From Gongronella butleri (taxonomy: Eukaryota; Mucoromycota; Mucoromycetes; Mucorales; Cunninghamellaceae): DNA of 64,000 nucleotides. A program made the translations under genes and the position numbers. Each line of letters begins with the position of its first letter. Position 1 is the stretch's first letter. The notes beneath the pieces are model-generated. The model ran no database searches. It was not told the DNA's origin and saw only the letters and a program-made list of their open reading frames with translations. Positions 1 to 12,000 of this stretch are shown piece after piece. Location of the stretch: NCBI GenBank assembly GCA_025201375.1, contig JAIWZP010000035.1, positions 62,001 to 126,000 on the forward strand, given 5' to 3'.

Positions 1-2654
1 TTAAAGGATGTCTCGCTCATCTCCATTGCCGGCGGCAATCTCGATAGTACCGTCTCGTCAGATAGCACGAATGTCGCCCCCTTTTTGCCACCCACTCACG
101 GGTTCACCGTGTTTACAACAAGGTAAAAAAAAAAAAAAAATACGCGATGCGCGTCATGCATGCTTTTTTTTTTCAAGGGTCATTCATGCAATTCCCTCCT
201 ATTTTTTTTCTCCTCCTTTTTTCTTTTCTACAGCATGCCCTATGTCTGGTCTGGCACCGACCACATTCAAATCTTGTCATGCAACCAATTCGTCCGCGTC
301 CTTGCAAAGACGCTTCTCAATACTGTGGACGCACGCCGCGGCTCCCAGACCAAGGCACTTGACGAACGGATACGGATCATGCAGGATGCGTTCCTTTCGG
401 GTCTGGAACCACGCATTGGCGATGGATCGGATCTGGAACTAGGTAATTTATTGCTTTTTTTTTTTTTCTTAAAAATAGGTCACTGACGCGCTTTTTTTTT
501 TCTTTTTCCATCTTTGAACTACTTTCAAAAAAAGGCGACCTCACGTACTATGACATCAAGCCGAATCAAAGCCAAGTATTGTTGCCTGGCCAGCGACTGA
601 TGCTCAGCCAGGACACACGACTGGAAGCGCCGACAATGACATTTTTGCCCGTTTACGAGGGCGCCGACGCGTTTTCCGTGCTTTCGAATCACGCGTTTGG
701 CGCGCATCATCCGCTGGAGCTTGTTCTGTGCAACAAGCGCGAGACGCGCGTCAAAGGCACGGTGCGCATGGGCTGTCGCGCTGTGGGCGACGCGCTTCGC
801 GTAGCATTGCCGTCATCATCGGTGTCGTCGGCCATTCCTTATTCATTTGCGACCATCACGTTCGAGGAAATGCGCCCATACGAATTTCTCGCGCTGATTG
901 ACCGGCACGTGGCTCCTTGGCCGCATGATTATTTTTTCCTTGCGGAACCATACGATTTTGACGCCAATACCCGCAACATCGATCAGTCCATTTGGAGCAT
1001 TGCGATGAATGGCATCCATCTGCAGATGAACCCGGCCTTGTACTCTACGGTGCATTTGCCGGCCATTGAGAGTGCGATGCTCGCGTATCACGTGCGCGTC
1101 CATCGGCCCAGCTGCCCACAGTTGCATTTCACCCCATTGCTGCGCCAATCCATCTCCAGCATGCACGAGTCGAAATTTTATACCAATGTGCAACCGTCGA
1201 CGCCGATCGAAATGTCACGTCACGGCACCAGCCCCTTTTTCGGCGCCTTACCCGCACACCAGAGCCGGAAACGACAGTTAATGAATAGCAATGCCATGGC
1301 TCTCGCACCCATGTCGCCGTACCAGCAACAACAACAACAGCAGCTCGGGTACACGGCCGACGACTTTGTCAATGGGATTCAATTGCAATTATGGGTCGAT
1401 CCCACATGTGCTCAGCCCGTAACCGTCGACATTTCCATCGATTGGTACGGCTCTGCTGGCCGCATTGGCGTGCGCAATGGCATTCTCTTGCCAACGTCGT
1501 GCTACATCGTCGTTTTGGTGCTCTGGGCGCTGCAATTGAGGTGCTATTTCAAGACCGGCATGTATCCAAGCTTTATTCAGGCAATGGTGTATGGCTTGCG
1601 GGGCGCATTCCCCGTTTTACTCGTCGTCTTGTCCATTGCCACCGTGTCGCAGACCACACCCCACGATTGGACCGTCCCCGAAGCATGGCAATACTATCTG
1701 CCAGCCGTTCAAAAGCACGACGTATTGACTGGCCGCACTGACCTCTTTTTCTGGTGGCTGCCCGCGCTCGGCATCATTGTCGCGCTAGGCATCATGACCC
1801 TGTTGTGGGCATTGATCAGTGTCGTGCTCCGTGTTCTCGCCATGGTCCTCTCATGGGTCATCCCAAGAACCGTCAGCGTCACGTCGCCTTCCTTTTCTTT
1901 GCATGGCTCGGCCACGTCTTATGTCGAGGCGCACAATTCGTCCTCATCCTCCTCTTCATCCGTCTCCGCACCGGCCTTGGCCACAGCCACGGCGACTGGT
2001 GTCTCATCGTCCTCTTCTGCATCCTCGTTTTGCTTTTTGCCGCTTTTGGAGGGAGCACATCATGATGGCGAGCGCCAAAGACTCGAACGACGCATCATTG
2101 TCACGCTGATCTTGTTTAGCCTGGTCGCAACATGTATACCCTATCAGTTTGTCTTCCTTGTTGCGCTCCTCGTTCATCTTGTCAGCTGCGTGCGCTCATT
2201 ACCCCTGACGCCCCACGATCACAAGCGCGTCAACCGCCACCACTTCCTCGTGTCCATCCTGCTGTTGTTCGTCGCGCTGCTGCCCTTCAATGCGCCCATC
2301 CTCATCATCTGGATCCGCAACCTCTCGGTCCACTGGTTCGTGCCTTTTTCGTCGGACCACAGCGTGATTGCCATTGCCCCCTTCCTCATCTATATCGAAT
2401 TGCTCACCAATGAGCATGCCATCGTGCCAAGACTGACATCTAGGGTGTGGCACTGGGTCACCTACGCCTTTTTTGCCGCCGTCATCGTGTACGCGTGCCT
2501 CTTTGGTGTAAAATACACCCACTCGCTCTACTTTTTGTCAAATGGCCTCATGGCATGGCTGCTCGGACTCCACTTTTGGCACTCGCCCTACGGCCGCCAC
2601 GTCTATCAATACATGATGGACCATCTCTACCCGTTCGCCAAAAAGCACACATAG
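1..2654 (+). CDS. BST1: GPI inositol-deacylase (Bst1/PGAP1 family), 5' end outside window
   Basis: Partial gene; exons 1-122, 234-442 and 535-2654, all GT-AG and in frame. The first exon reads SIAGGNLD then THGF, the second MPYVWSGTDH then CNQFVR; both match the region just downstream of the lipase core in the Bst1/PGAP1 family. The lipase serine motif (GHSMGG in the family) lies upstream of the window. The last exon encodes a lumenal beta-rich part, a Gln run near 1324-1343, then many hydrophobic segments from about 1480 to 2630, as expected for the polytopic C-terminal half. Family role: ER-membrane enzyme that removes the acyl chain from GPI-anchor inositol, needed for ER exit and quality control of GPI proteins. 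A Ser-rich low-complexity loop (about 1930-2020) interrupts the membrane part. Certain of the family; the missing 5' part prevents checking catalytic residues. Confidence 0.93.
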
Positions 2655-2900
2655 ACATCCCCCTTTTTTTTCTTTACTGACCTTAACTCATGCATTTCAA
2701 CCCTTTTCCCTCCCCCCTCCTCCCCCTCTTGAGTTCCATTTTATCCCGCCCCGTTGTATTTATTATCTCCTTCCTATTGCCTCGTACACCTTACATCTCT
2801 TTTTTGCCTGTATCTCTACGCTTTTTCATCCGCTTACCTGTTTACACCCAATCTCCCGCTTTGTTAATCTGCACGCTTGTATTTTGAAACCAATAAAACG
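2655..2900 (+). promoter_or_regulatory. 3' UTR of Bst1 gene with poly(A) signal
   Basis: After the TAG stop the sequence is C/T-rich and non-coding. An AATAAA lies at about 2892-2897, followed closely by a run of A (about 2908-2925). This is a plausible 3' end about 240 nt past the stop. The A-run is genomic, so it may also prime cDNA internally. Confidence 0.55.
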
Positions 2901-3404
2901 CAATCTATAAAAAAAAAAAAAAAAAAGTCTCGACAGCAGGGCCTGTCCTTCTGTATTTTACGTAATGTACAATGCCGTTTTCACAAATCTAATCTTATCA
3001 TAACACTGCAAAAGCATGGCTGGTTCGCCTTCAGAACCCTTTGCTTTATGATATCATAAACCCATTTCGTTGCGTCTCCTGTATGATATGGCGATGAAAA
3101 CCAGAGGTCTGTTGAGTCGTTGTGCAGATAATTTCAAAATGGCGACACTTCCGCCATTATTACTGTAGGTACAGTACTGTGCTGTACAATAGTTTCTTGG
3201 TCAAATTCTGCTTCGATCGCAATGAAATATGCATTGTTCGAATCAGAATATAGGCTCGCTCGGATGTCATTTCTGGAGAGTGTTTGCTTGCTCGATGCGT
3301 AACGAGCGACCTTTGTATGCTTGTGAAAGCCATTCAAACATTTCAAAAATTTTCAACCTCGATGTTCTCAACAATCAATAATATCATAATAGGACGGCAC
3401 GCTA

Positions 3405-3740
3405 CACTTTTAACATGTCAAGCGAACGCACCTGTTGAATCTCTATCGAATGAGACCAGTAGTTCCATCGATGGATGGCCAAAACTCGCAGAGAAAATAC
3501 ACTATCATATGACATGATCTGATTCGTACAGTATTTCAATAAAATCATTATGATATCATACTGGCGATCTGCTCGACAACGGTCTACTAGTTGATCTGTA
3601 ATTTTTACAGTATTCTACAGTATGTATGATAGATTTACAGTACTACTGTATGATAACAAACTAGGGGGCAAAGCATCTACAGTAATACTACTGTTGTAAC
3701 GGTGTGCCTTGCAGCAGCGCGCTGGAGGCGCGCAAAGCGC
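3405..3740. repeat. Dispersed composite repeat, copy 1 (truncated)
   Basis: Shares with 4798-5060 and 43085-43330 an ordered series of blocks: CTTTTAACRTGTC, GCACCTGTT, AATGAGACCAG, GATGG then AAAACTCG and GAGAAA, CTGCTCGACAACGG, and finally a GGGGCAAAG block followed by a GCAGCGCGC block. It ends near 3740, whereas the other two copies continue for another 0.65 kb. No coding content. Confidence 0.75.
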
Positions 3741-4797
3741 AAATCAAAAAATAATATGATACTGTAGCCATGTCCTCAGAGCTCCGAAATCAAAATTGAA
3801 AAAATACAGTACTAGTGTTGTAGGTCTCCAGAATTCCTCCAAACTTGCACACAATATCATAACCCTATGGGAGCACGCTTTTATTTTTGGTACGGTATCA
3901 TACATAATTAAAAAAAATTCAAATAAAAAGGCAAATCTACAGTATAATTATCACCCCTTTTTCCCCCATCCCTAGAAAGCACGGACAGTAGCAACGGGAT
4001 GAAGAGGAAGAGGACGAGAAGTGGAAGGGTGGTGGTGGCGACTATTCGGCCGAGAAGAGAAGATTTTGGAGGATTACAGTATTATTATTACTGTATTATT
4101 GCGGCCGCCGGTGGGTGGGTGTTGTTACTGTAACCACTTCTTCATCGCCTCTTCTTCTCTCAGCTCCATCCAAATGATTGGTCATCGAGGCATCTCGACC
4201 AATCCGGGAACATGCATGCATCTATGATAGCCTCGCTCAGAGGCTCCGAAGTGGTTCCATTCGTCGTCACGCCGTTGATGATGCCTTGCTTGGATGATGC
4301 TACTGTTGTACCCGTCTTCTTGGCATAAGACACGATCTCGCGATCGTAGAGTACACCTGTTCCCAGACCTTGCATCTGTCGGACCAGTGTCCATGGCTCT
4401 TGATCCAGCCCGAGGTCACGCACGCCCATCTGGCGGCGGCTGAGGACGACACGGAACGCAAGGAATGGGTGCGATGATGATGGCCGTTAGTGTCAATGCC
4501 CGCGTCGTCACCTAAAATCATCGTCTTCAAGAAGGTCGTCGTGTCGTCGTGGAAATGGTACGCGCTTTCATCGGTCGTTTGTTCCCCGGATTGTCAAGGT
4601 AAGCGAGCCAAAGACCGTGTTCCTCCTTCCTCGGGTAGATCGAACCGGAAAAAACCCTCGGTCTTCTCCTTGAAAAACAACAACGTCCGAGCGGGGCCAT
4701 CTCGGGATCGTTCGCGTCGACTCCCGATTTTTATTCCAGATTTTTCAAACTCACTTTTCTTGACGATAATTGGGCCCGGAAGGGCAACCAAAACTAC

Positions 4798-5735
4798 TGT
4801 ACTTTTAACACGTCGAAAGCACCTGTTACAGTACTGTACTGCTGTAAGTCTCTATCAAAATATGAGACCAGTTTCATCGATGAATGGTCGCCAAAACTCG
4901 CGGAGAAATTATTCCACTTTTATTTTCAGCAAAATCTTTAGTCGCAATTTGCTCGACAACGGCCTAGTGCTCGACCTGTGATTATTATTATTGTAGATTT
5001 GATAATACTGTAGAACAGTACAGTACTACTGTAAACAGGGGGACAAAGGCGCAGCTAATGGGATGACTTGCAGCGCGCCACGCAGCTTGGGTTTGAAAAT
5101 TTTGCATCGTCGGTCATTTCATTCACCAGTATGATACTGTAGCCTCCTCCTGCAGGATACAGTACCACCACCACCCTGCAATACTCAAAAAAAATATGAA
5201 AAAAATAAAAAATATAAAAAAAGTCCATGCAGCAATCCACCACGCACTTAATTTGGAAGTCTCAAACCTTAATTTTTTGCAAAAAAATCTTGCCCAAAGT
5301 AGGCACTTTCCTCAGTCGATCGCCGTTCATGCGTCACTCTTTGAGCATTTTTTTAAAGTTGAGGCGATCTGCCATTTTGCGTGCCAATAGCAAATTGTCG
5401 AAGTTGCTTGTTTGGGATGCATTGATCATTCGGAGTTCGAAATTCCCCAAATTTGGCATTTTCTGGGATTGAAATGTGTGACCCCTGAGTGACCCCTGAA
5501 TTTTTCAAAAGTGGTCGTAGCGCTTTGGCGTTTTAAGCTTTTTTGTCGGAAATTTTGCGTTGAAAGCGATGCAGCTATTTTTGAGTGGGGTCGACCATGC
5601 AGATGCACAGATGAATGCAAAATTAGTACAAATGGGAGGTTTTTGATATTTTCGAGTCCAAAAAAATCGGGCGGGTCCGTCTTGAGCACTGGCCCGTAGT
5701 TTATGCCGTGATGCATTTTTCAGCCAATGTTGAAT
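4798..5735. repeat. Dispersed composite repeat, copy 2
   Basis: Begins with the same blocks as copy 1. From about 5040 it runs through the TTGGGTTT, CGCACTTAATTTGGA, CCTCAGTCGATCGCCGTTC, TGGGATGCATTGATCA and AAATGTGTGACCCC blocks that recur in order at 43290-43960. Identity is high over tens of bases but interrupted by indels. No transposase reading frame is visible, so this looks like a non-autonomous element or a relic. Confidence 0.8.
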
Positions 5736-5759
5736 TTTCCGGGATCAAATACTGTACTT

Positions 5760-6080
5760 GGCTGGTAAAGACGTTTTACTGTAATCTCTTGCTAGACGCC
5801 CAGGAAGTGCACTTAGAGGCTACAACGCGACGCGCTGAATGTAAAATTTGATTTGGAATCGAATGGTGTTACTTTCGAGCCATGCTCTCTTAATAAAAAC
5901 GTGAAAAAATCGCACATTTACCGCCAAAAATCAAAATCGGCCAAAATGTCGTACTGTAAATTGCGATTATCTCGAAATTTTACCAAGTTAACGGACATCG
6001 TGTGAGAATTTTATTCGATTCTAAATTAAATTTTACATCGAACCTGTGTGACAAAATGGCGATTTAAGCAAGTTTTGAGG
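5760..6080. repeat. Segment shared with the MITE core at 59.9-60.2 kb
   Basis: About 300 bp that aligns in the same orientation with 59940-60240. Shared blocks include TAATCTCTTGCT, CGCCCAGGAA, TAAAATTTGATTTGGAATCG, ATGGTGTTACTTT, GCGATTATCTCGAAATTTTA and AAATTAAATTTTACATC. The terminal inverted repeats that bound the 60-kb copy are absent here, so this is an internal fragment or a differently bounded copy. Confidence 0.8.
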
Positions 6081-7587
6081 TACTTCCATTCACTGGAGAA
6101 ATGAATTTTGGATGATATGGAATGCTCATCGATTTGAGAGAAAATAGGCGAAAAATGAAAGTGCGCTGGCAATTCGATGACCACGCTTAAAAATATAAAA
6201 TATTAAATCAACGAGCGTGCAACAGGCATGCACCGGGAATTCAATGACTTGTAACATGTTCTTTGAATTGCCAGCACTGATTGCCATTCAATGAGTTAGC
6301 CAGTCGTGCAATGGCCGTGCCATGATTTGTGCAGTGTTAAGCGCTGACAGATGCCCTCGATTTGATTGACTTGGCAAAAAAAAAAAAGAGCTGGAGCATC
6401 GCATTCGATGAATTGCAAGCGCGTCATCATTTGAATAATGCTGAAGCCTTTTTGCAAAAAAAAATTGTTCCATCAAATAAAACAATGACCATTGGCAGGT
6501 TTGGAACCGTGTCCCATGAAAAGCAGTGCGCAATGCCAAACAACTACATTAAATCACTCATTTTAGATTGAAAGCATTTGGAGTCAGAATGAGAGAATGG
6601 CTGATCAATTGGGCGCGGCGGCAGCAGCGGTGTGGCGGGGGCAAAACGGCGTATTTCAAGTCCGTTTTCCGCCTTTTTTTTTTGCTTCTTTGCCTGGACA
6701 TGATGGGCAGCAGAATCAAAGCACGTCTGAATAGACTGTTGCTCACAAAGAACGTGTCCAGAGGCACGTTTCTATTCACAATGAACGCGCATAGCGACAT
6801 GCTACCCACTCCCATCGTCACATGCACCAAAAGGAAAAAAAGACCAAGTCATGGACATTGGACGCGTCCATGGCCATGTCGTGCACTATAAAATACGCAA
6901 AACAAAAGAACACGAGCCAAAGACACCCGTTTTCGTGTCGTCCTATGCAACCTGAGCCTACTGTAATAGACGCGAGTCTCATTGACTCATTGACATGAAC
7001 ATGACGATCGACAAAAAAAAAAAGAGTGCGGAAAACGGACTTTGAGAAAAAAATGGGGGGAATTGATAACCTCGCCCACATCGGAGATAAGAAAATCTTT
7101 TTTAGTTGACTGCCAGGTCCCGCTTTTCCTTTTCTCTCTCTCTCTCATCCTTTTTTTTCTCGTCATCGTTGGTAGCACTGCAGACTCTACGTATATTAGA
7201 GCACTCCAAACTGGTGGTGAGTGCCCATATCGGTGGTGTTCAACCATTCACCTGTTTCTTGCTCTCATAGCTGCCAATGCGACCTTGCCCCGTTGTGTGC
7301 AGTGCGTATTTTGGGTATTTTATTTAGTCACTTTGAGCGTGTGCCAGAGCATTTTTGGCGTGCCAGGTCCGTTGAACACGATATTTGAACACTGTCAGCA
7401 AGTATGTTTTCACTTTGCACGCATCGCACATATTGGACTTACAGTACAGCATTTCATGCTCTGTTGACATGCACTTTTGCATTCTTCACGTGTCGCGTAT
7501 GGCTGGCAGCACTCGCAACTACTGTACAGTACTGTACAGGCGCAATGATTCAACGCTGCTCTTTACTTCCTTTGGTATAATGGTAAG

Positions 7588-7818
7588 GGCAATTGTGACC
7601 GCTTTTGCAGCGTGACAAGGGTGGCGACAAACCAATGATCGTCAATTTCTCACTTTTTGTTCTCATTGATTGTAGCTTCTAATACAACAACATTAGTATG
7701 AAGGTAATAATGGCAATTGCGATCGCTGTTGCGGCGCAACAGGGGTGGTGACAAAGCAAGATCATCAATTTCTCACTTTTTTTGCTCTGTAGACTGCAGA
7801 TTTTAATATAACAACATT
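7588..7818. repeat. Imperfect tandem duplication, period about 123 bp
   Basis: Two adjacent copies, about 7588-7693 and 7711-7818. Each starts GGCAATTG, carries a GGGTGG block, then TCAATTTCTCACTTTTT, and ends in ATAACAACATT or TACAACAACATT. No coding potential seen. Confidence 0.8.
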
Positions 7819-8069
7819 TCTCAAGTTATCATCCTCGGTCTGAACAACGAAAAGGGACGAAGGTAAGGTGCCTAAGGCTCTGTGGTGGCCCCATTGCACT
7901 CAAATTGGCATTATGATTGGGTGACATTAGCTGAAATATCATAAAAAGCAGACAAAATACAAAATAAAATCATGTGCCGCGCGTGAACGCGCGTGCGCGC
8001 CCAATTTTTTTTTTTTTGGGACTAATGGAGGAATAATCTGCTCTGACCGTTTGTGTGCTAACCGATCGT

Positions 8070-8190
8070 CGCACGACTATTGCACCACCATAGCGCGGTC
8101 GTTGTGCAGCCATTGCTCGGCCGTTGTTCAGCCAATGCGCGGTCTTTGTGCGACTATTGCGCAGTCGTTGCGCGGTCGTTGTTCTGTCAT
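8070..8190. repeat. Degenerate short tandem repeats (CGTTG-type)
   Basis: A run of imperfect units resembling TTGYGCRGYCGTTG, spaced about 15-18 bp. A short open frame crosses it, but its length and composition are explained by the repeat, so it is not called as a gene. Confidence 0.6.
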
Positions 8191-9046
8191 CGAATTGTCT
8201 TTAATTGACCGTTACAATCATGATAAAGTGGGCATACTGAAGACCACGCGAAGGGGACGCAACGGCCGCTCAATGACAAAACAATGAGTTTTCTTTCTCC
8301 AGTGATTAGAGCAAACCGCAGCATTTGAGCCAAATCTCTAAGTACTCAAAACTCAGCAAATGGACACGTAATTTAAACACCGCCATGAGTTTCTACGCCC
8401 TTGAAAACATATAAAACGCCATTTGCAGCTTCATCGTGATTGGCCAAAACCTGGGTGTAGCTGGGGTCGGGGGGTCGGGGGTATTTGATCCGGGAAAATT
8501 CAACGTACGCCATTTTTCATTGGCGGGCGAGCAAGCTGTAAAAAAATTTCTGGAAGCACAGCAAGCCGGCAAAGTCTGAAACACACGCATTTTTTCTGCA
8601 GCATATATGATACCGTATCATACGTACCGTATTACGTACCATATCTTTCCATTGTGTGATGCAGTATCATCATAACGTAGGTATCATACAGTATGATACT
8701 ATACAAAGGACCACAGAAGAGGGACCACGAGCGCCATGAAAAACAAGGCATTTTTTTTCCCAGAAATTGATCTCGCGCGTCTTATCGTCGTCAAACTTGC
8801 CACATGCCGCACTACACTCTGACAGTATGATAGGAAGATCCCTCCTCCACATCGATGGCCCGGTGCCTTTTTTTTTTTTTTTTTTTTTTTTGAAAGCTGC
8901 AGGTACATATCATACTGTATGATGCGAAAGATCAAACCAGAAAATGGAAACAAGAACTAGGTTTACGTTTTTTTTTTTTTTTTTTTTTTTTTTTTGGTGT
9001 CTAATTCTTTTTTTTTACTATTTACAGGGAGAAAAAAATAATGGAT

Positions 9047-12000
9047 CTATGAGGTGGTGGTGTCGTGTTCGCTCTTTGCAATGGTGGCGTAGACCGAGGG
9101 GTTGTGATGATGAAGATGAAGGTGCTCGGTGACGGCGTCGCGCAAGCGGCCCTGGCCAAAGTTGGTGTATCCTGGGATGCGCATGGACTTGGCGAGCAAG
9201 AAGCATGTGCGGCGGTGAAGTGCGGGGGCGCGGACATTGACGTCGTGGGCGCGGCGATGCGTATGGATGGCGGTGTCGTCATGGTGGTGGTGATGGTCAT
9301 CGTCATTGCTGTCGGCCAGGTAATCGTGGGCCACACGATACGCCTCCTGGTCGCGCTGACACAAGAGCAAATACACAATGTACCTGTTCCAATTGACGGC
9401 ATCAAACGGGAATGCTTGTGCCGACAAGGAATCCCAGAGCGACGCGACCTCGTCCAGCCTGTTTTGGTTCATGAGCGAGTCCATGTAGATGGACAATGCA
9501 AATGGCGAGAGGGCCGGCGGCGACGATGGTGACGATGGCGACGGTTGCTTTTGCACGGGCACGGGCAGCGGATCCAAGCCAAACAAAGTAATGGTGGTCT
9601 TGTCGGCGCCAGCAGGGTTCTTCATGGCGTGAAAGAGGGTGTCGACGTCGTCAAAGCGGCCTTCGCGGCTGTACAGCGACAGCAGCGCCGTGTACACGGG
9701 TATGGACAAGGGCGTGTCGTACTGGCGCATCAATTGGACGACGTTGCGTGCCTTGCGGTACATGCCTTGCTTGGTGAGCTGGCGAATCAGGCTGACAAAC
9801 AGGTGTGGCGGCGGTGTTGCCGCAGTATACGCCGTTGCATAGGGCGGCGAGGACACGTGGTGGTCGTCGTCCAAGGGCTGCTTCTGCTCCTTTTGCGCAC
9901 GGCGGGTATGATCGGCGGCCGTCTGCTTCCTTTTCACTTGGTCGGCGAGGTCGCGCACGAGTAGCGGCACCTTGGTCTCGTAATCTTCGCCCGAAAACGA
10001 GGATGCGAGCGGCGAATACTCTTTGCAGTCATGACGCTTGTCTGCGTTTTTGAAAGACGCGTCCAAGTCGCGACCCGGGCGTAAAAGGATGCTGCGCTGC
10101 TGCTCAATCATGTCGGGTAATAAACGATGCACGAGGGACAGCTCGCCCTGACGCGTCATGCCGTGGATCAAGATGCTCCATGTGGTCCACGAGGGCTGCT
10201 GCTTGGCGTCCACCATGGCCTCCAGGACCTGCTTGGCGTGGCTGTACCGTCCGTGGGCGACGTGGCTCTGAAGCAGGGTTGTCCAGCAAATCAGGCTGGG
10301 CGCAATGTGGCTGGCTTGCATATTGCGCATCAACGTGTCGACGGCGTCGTACTCTTGGCGGCGCGCGTAAAATGACATGAGGATACCATACGTGTGCTCG
10401 GACATTTTGATCCCGGACTTTAGCATTAGCTTGTACGTGGCAAACACCTTGTCGGCGTCGTGGCGGCGCACGTACCCGTCCAGTAACGCGTTGTACGCAT
10501 GTGCATTGCGTACAAAGGGCAACATCTCTTCGGCGCGCGCCATATCACCTGCACGCGCGTACGCCTCGAGAATCGCCGTGTGTGTGTGTTCTGTAGGCGT
10601 CACGTTCAACTGCTTCATGCGCTCCAAAAGCGAGTGCACGGCCGACACGTTGGCGCCATTCGCGTAATGCGACAGCAAGGGTGAAAACGAGCGTGCATCC
10701 ATCTGCTTGCGCAACACATTGTCGTTTTCCATGAATTGCAGCAATTGGTGTGCGTGGTCCAGATCGCGGCGCCGCACGAGCGACGTCAGCATCAAATTGT
10801 ACAGGGCAATGGGTGACGTCGGTGCAAGGCTGCGTAGGACGGCCATCGCACCCTCGCGATCGTCGTAGGCGAGGAATGCCTCGGTGACGGCAGCATGGAT
10901 ATGATCGTTGGCCTTGATCCCGCGCAATAGCATCTCTTCGTACCACTGGCTGACCAGGGCCACGCTGCCTTGCTGTGCTGCCAGGTGCATGAGCGTGCCA
11001 TACGTCGTGACATCTGGTTCAGCGCCATCTTTTTGCATTTGCGTGTAGATTTGCTTGAGCGACGCAATGTCCGGTTGCGGGGTCTTGTGCGCGTGGATGT
11101 CCAACAAGACATTGTACACGAGGGTGTCCATGGGCATCGCCAATGCCTTTAGTTCGTCGAGCAATTGCATAGCGCGCGGCAAATCGCCGGCTCGGCCGAC
11201 CTTGTGCATGAGCGACACGAGCATGCGGCGGTCGCGCGGCATCTGTTTGCGCACCATGATGTCGTTGACAGCAAGGCCATACTCGGGGCGACCTGCAGCG
11301 GCAAAATACAAGACCAAATCGCGGTACAGATCAGGCGTCAGGTCGCGCGTCACGCCGCCCACATGCTGCCCCATCTTGTGCCACGCCCACTCCCACACTT
11401 GCTCCACATGGTCGGCAGAAACACCCACAAGGCGGATGTTCTCCATCAGCAGCCGTGTCGCCGTCGCCGAAGGCACAATGCCCATGTCCAAAATGTCCCC
11501 GTAAATAGCAAGCGACCGAGCAAGCATGGTTGTGTGTCCGACCGAATTGGCATGTTCCTGGTACGATGCGAGCATGATGTGGAATGGCTGATGAACATCA
11601 TTGTCTGTTGCTGATTCTGATGATGCTGATGTTGATGACAATGGTGACGATGGTGATAATGAAGATGATAAGGACGACGATGAGGACGAGGACGAGGGAG
11701 AGGGCGCCAATGAGGTGCCTGTGAGTGGGTGCTTGCTCAGGGGAATGCCAATGTCATCAAACACCTTTTCCATTTCTTGCAACATGCCGCTTTTGCCCAA
11801 CATTTGCATCACAATCAATTTCTCGCGATGGGCCAACGGGTATCCAAGGTGCTTCATGTCCTCGACGAGCGTCAGCACATAGTCCAGGCTCTGCGGTTGC
11901 TTGCTGGCGCTGAACAGCTTGATCAATTGGCGGAAATGATCCGTGGACACGTGCCGCAGCAATTGTCGCGATGACAGATCCGTGTAGCACTCCCACGCAA

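Larger units (their letters stand above)
2940..9046. other. Gene-poor repeat-rich interval
   Basis: About 6 kb with no coding region I can support. Open frames here are short, lack conserved motifs and overlap repeats. The interval holds copies of a composite dispersed repeat, a segment also present near 60 kb, a 123-bp tandem duplication, degenerate short repeats, very dense TACTGTA/TACAGTA and GTAC palindromes, and long T-runs (about 8869-8892 and 8970-8995). Base composition is clearly more AT-rich than the flanking genes. Confidence 0.7.

Noticed and set aside
6568..6891. 107-residue plus-strand frame and opposing frame near 6.6-6.8 kb
   Set aside because: Composition is irregular, there are no motifs, and it lies inside repeat-rich DNA; nothing distinguishes it from chance.
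8051..8287. 78-residue open frame over the CGTTG repeats
   Set aside because: It is produced by tandem repetition; there is no start context, no motif and no homology-like pattern.
9047..9532. 155-residue plus-strand frame at the PPR 3' end
   Set aside because: It is antisense to a His/Asp-rich low-complexity tail of the PPR protein.
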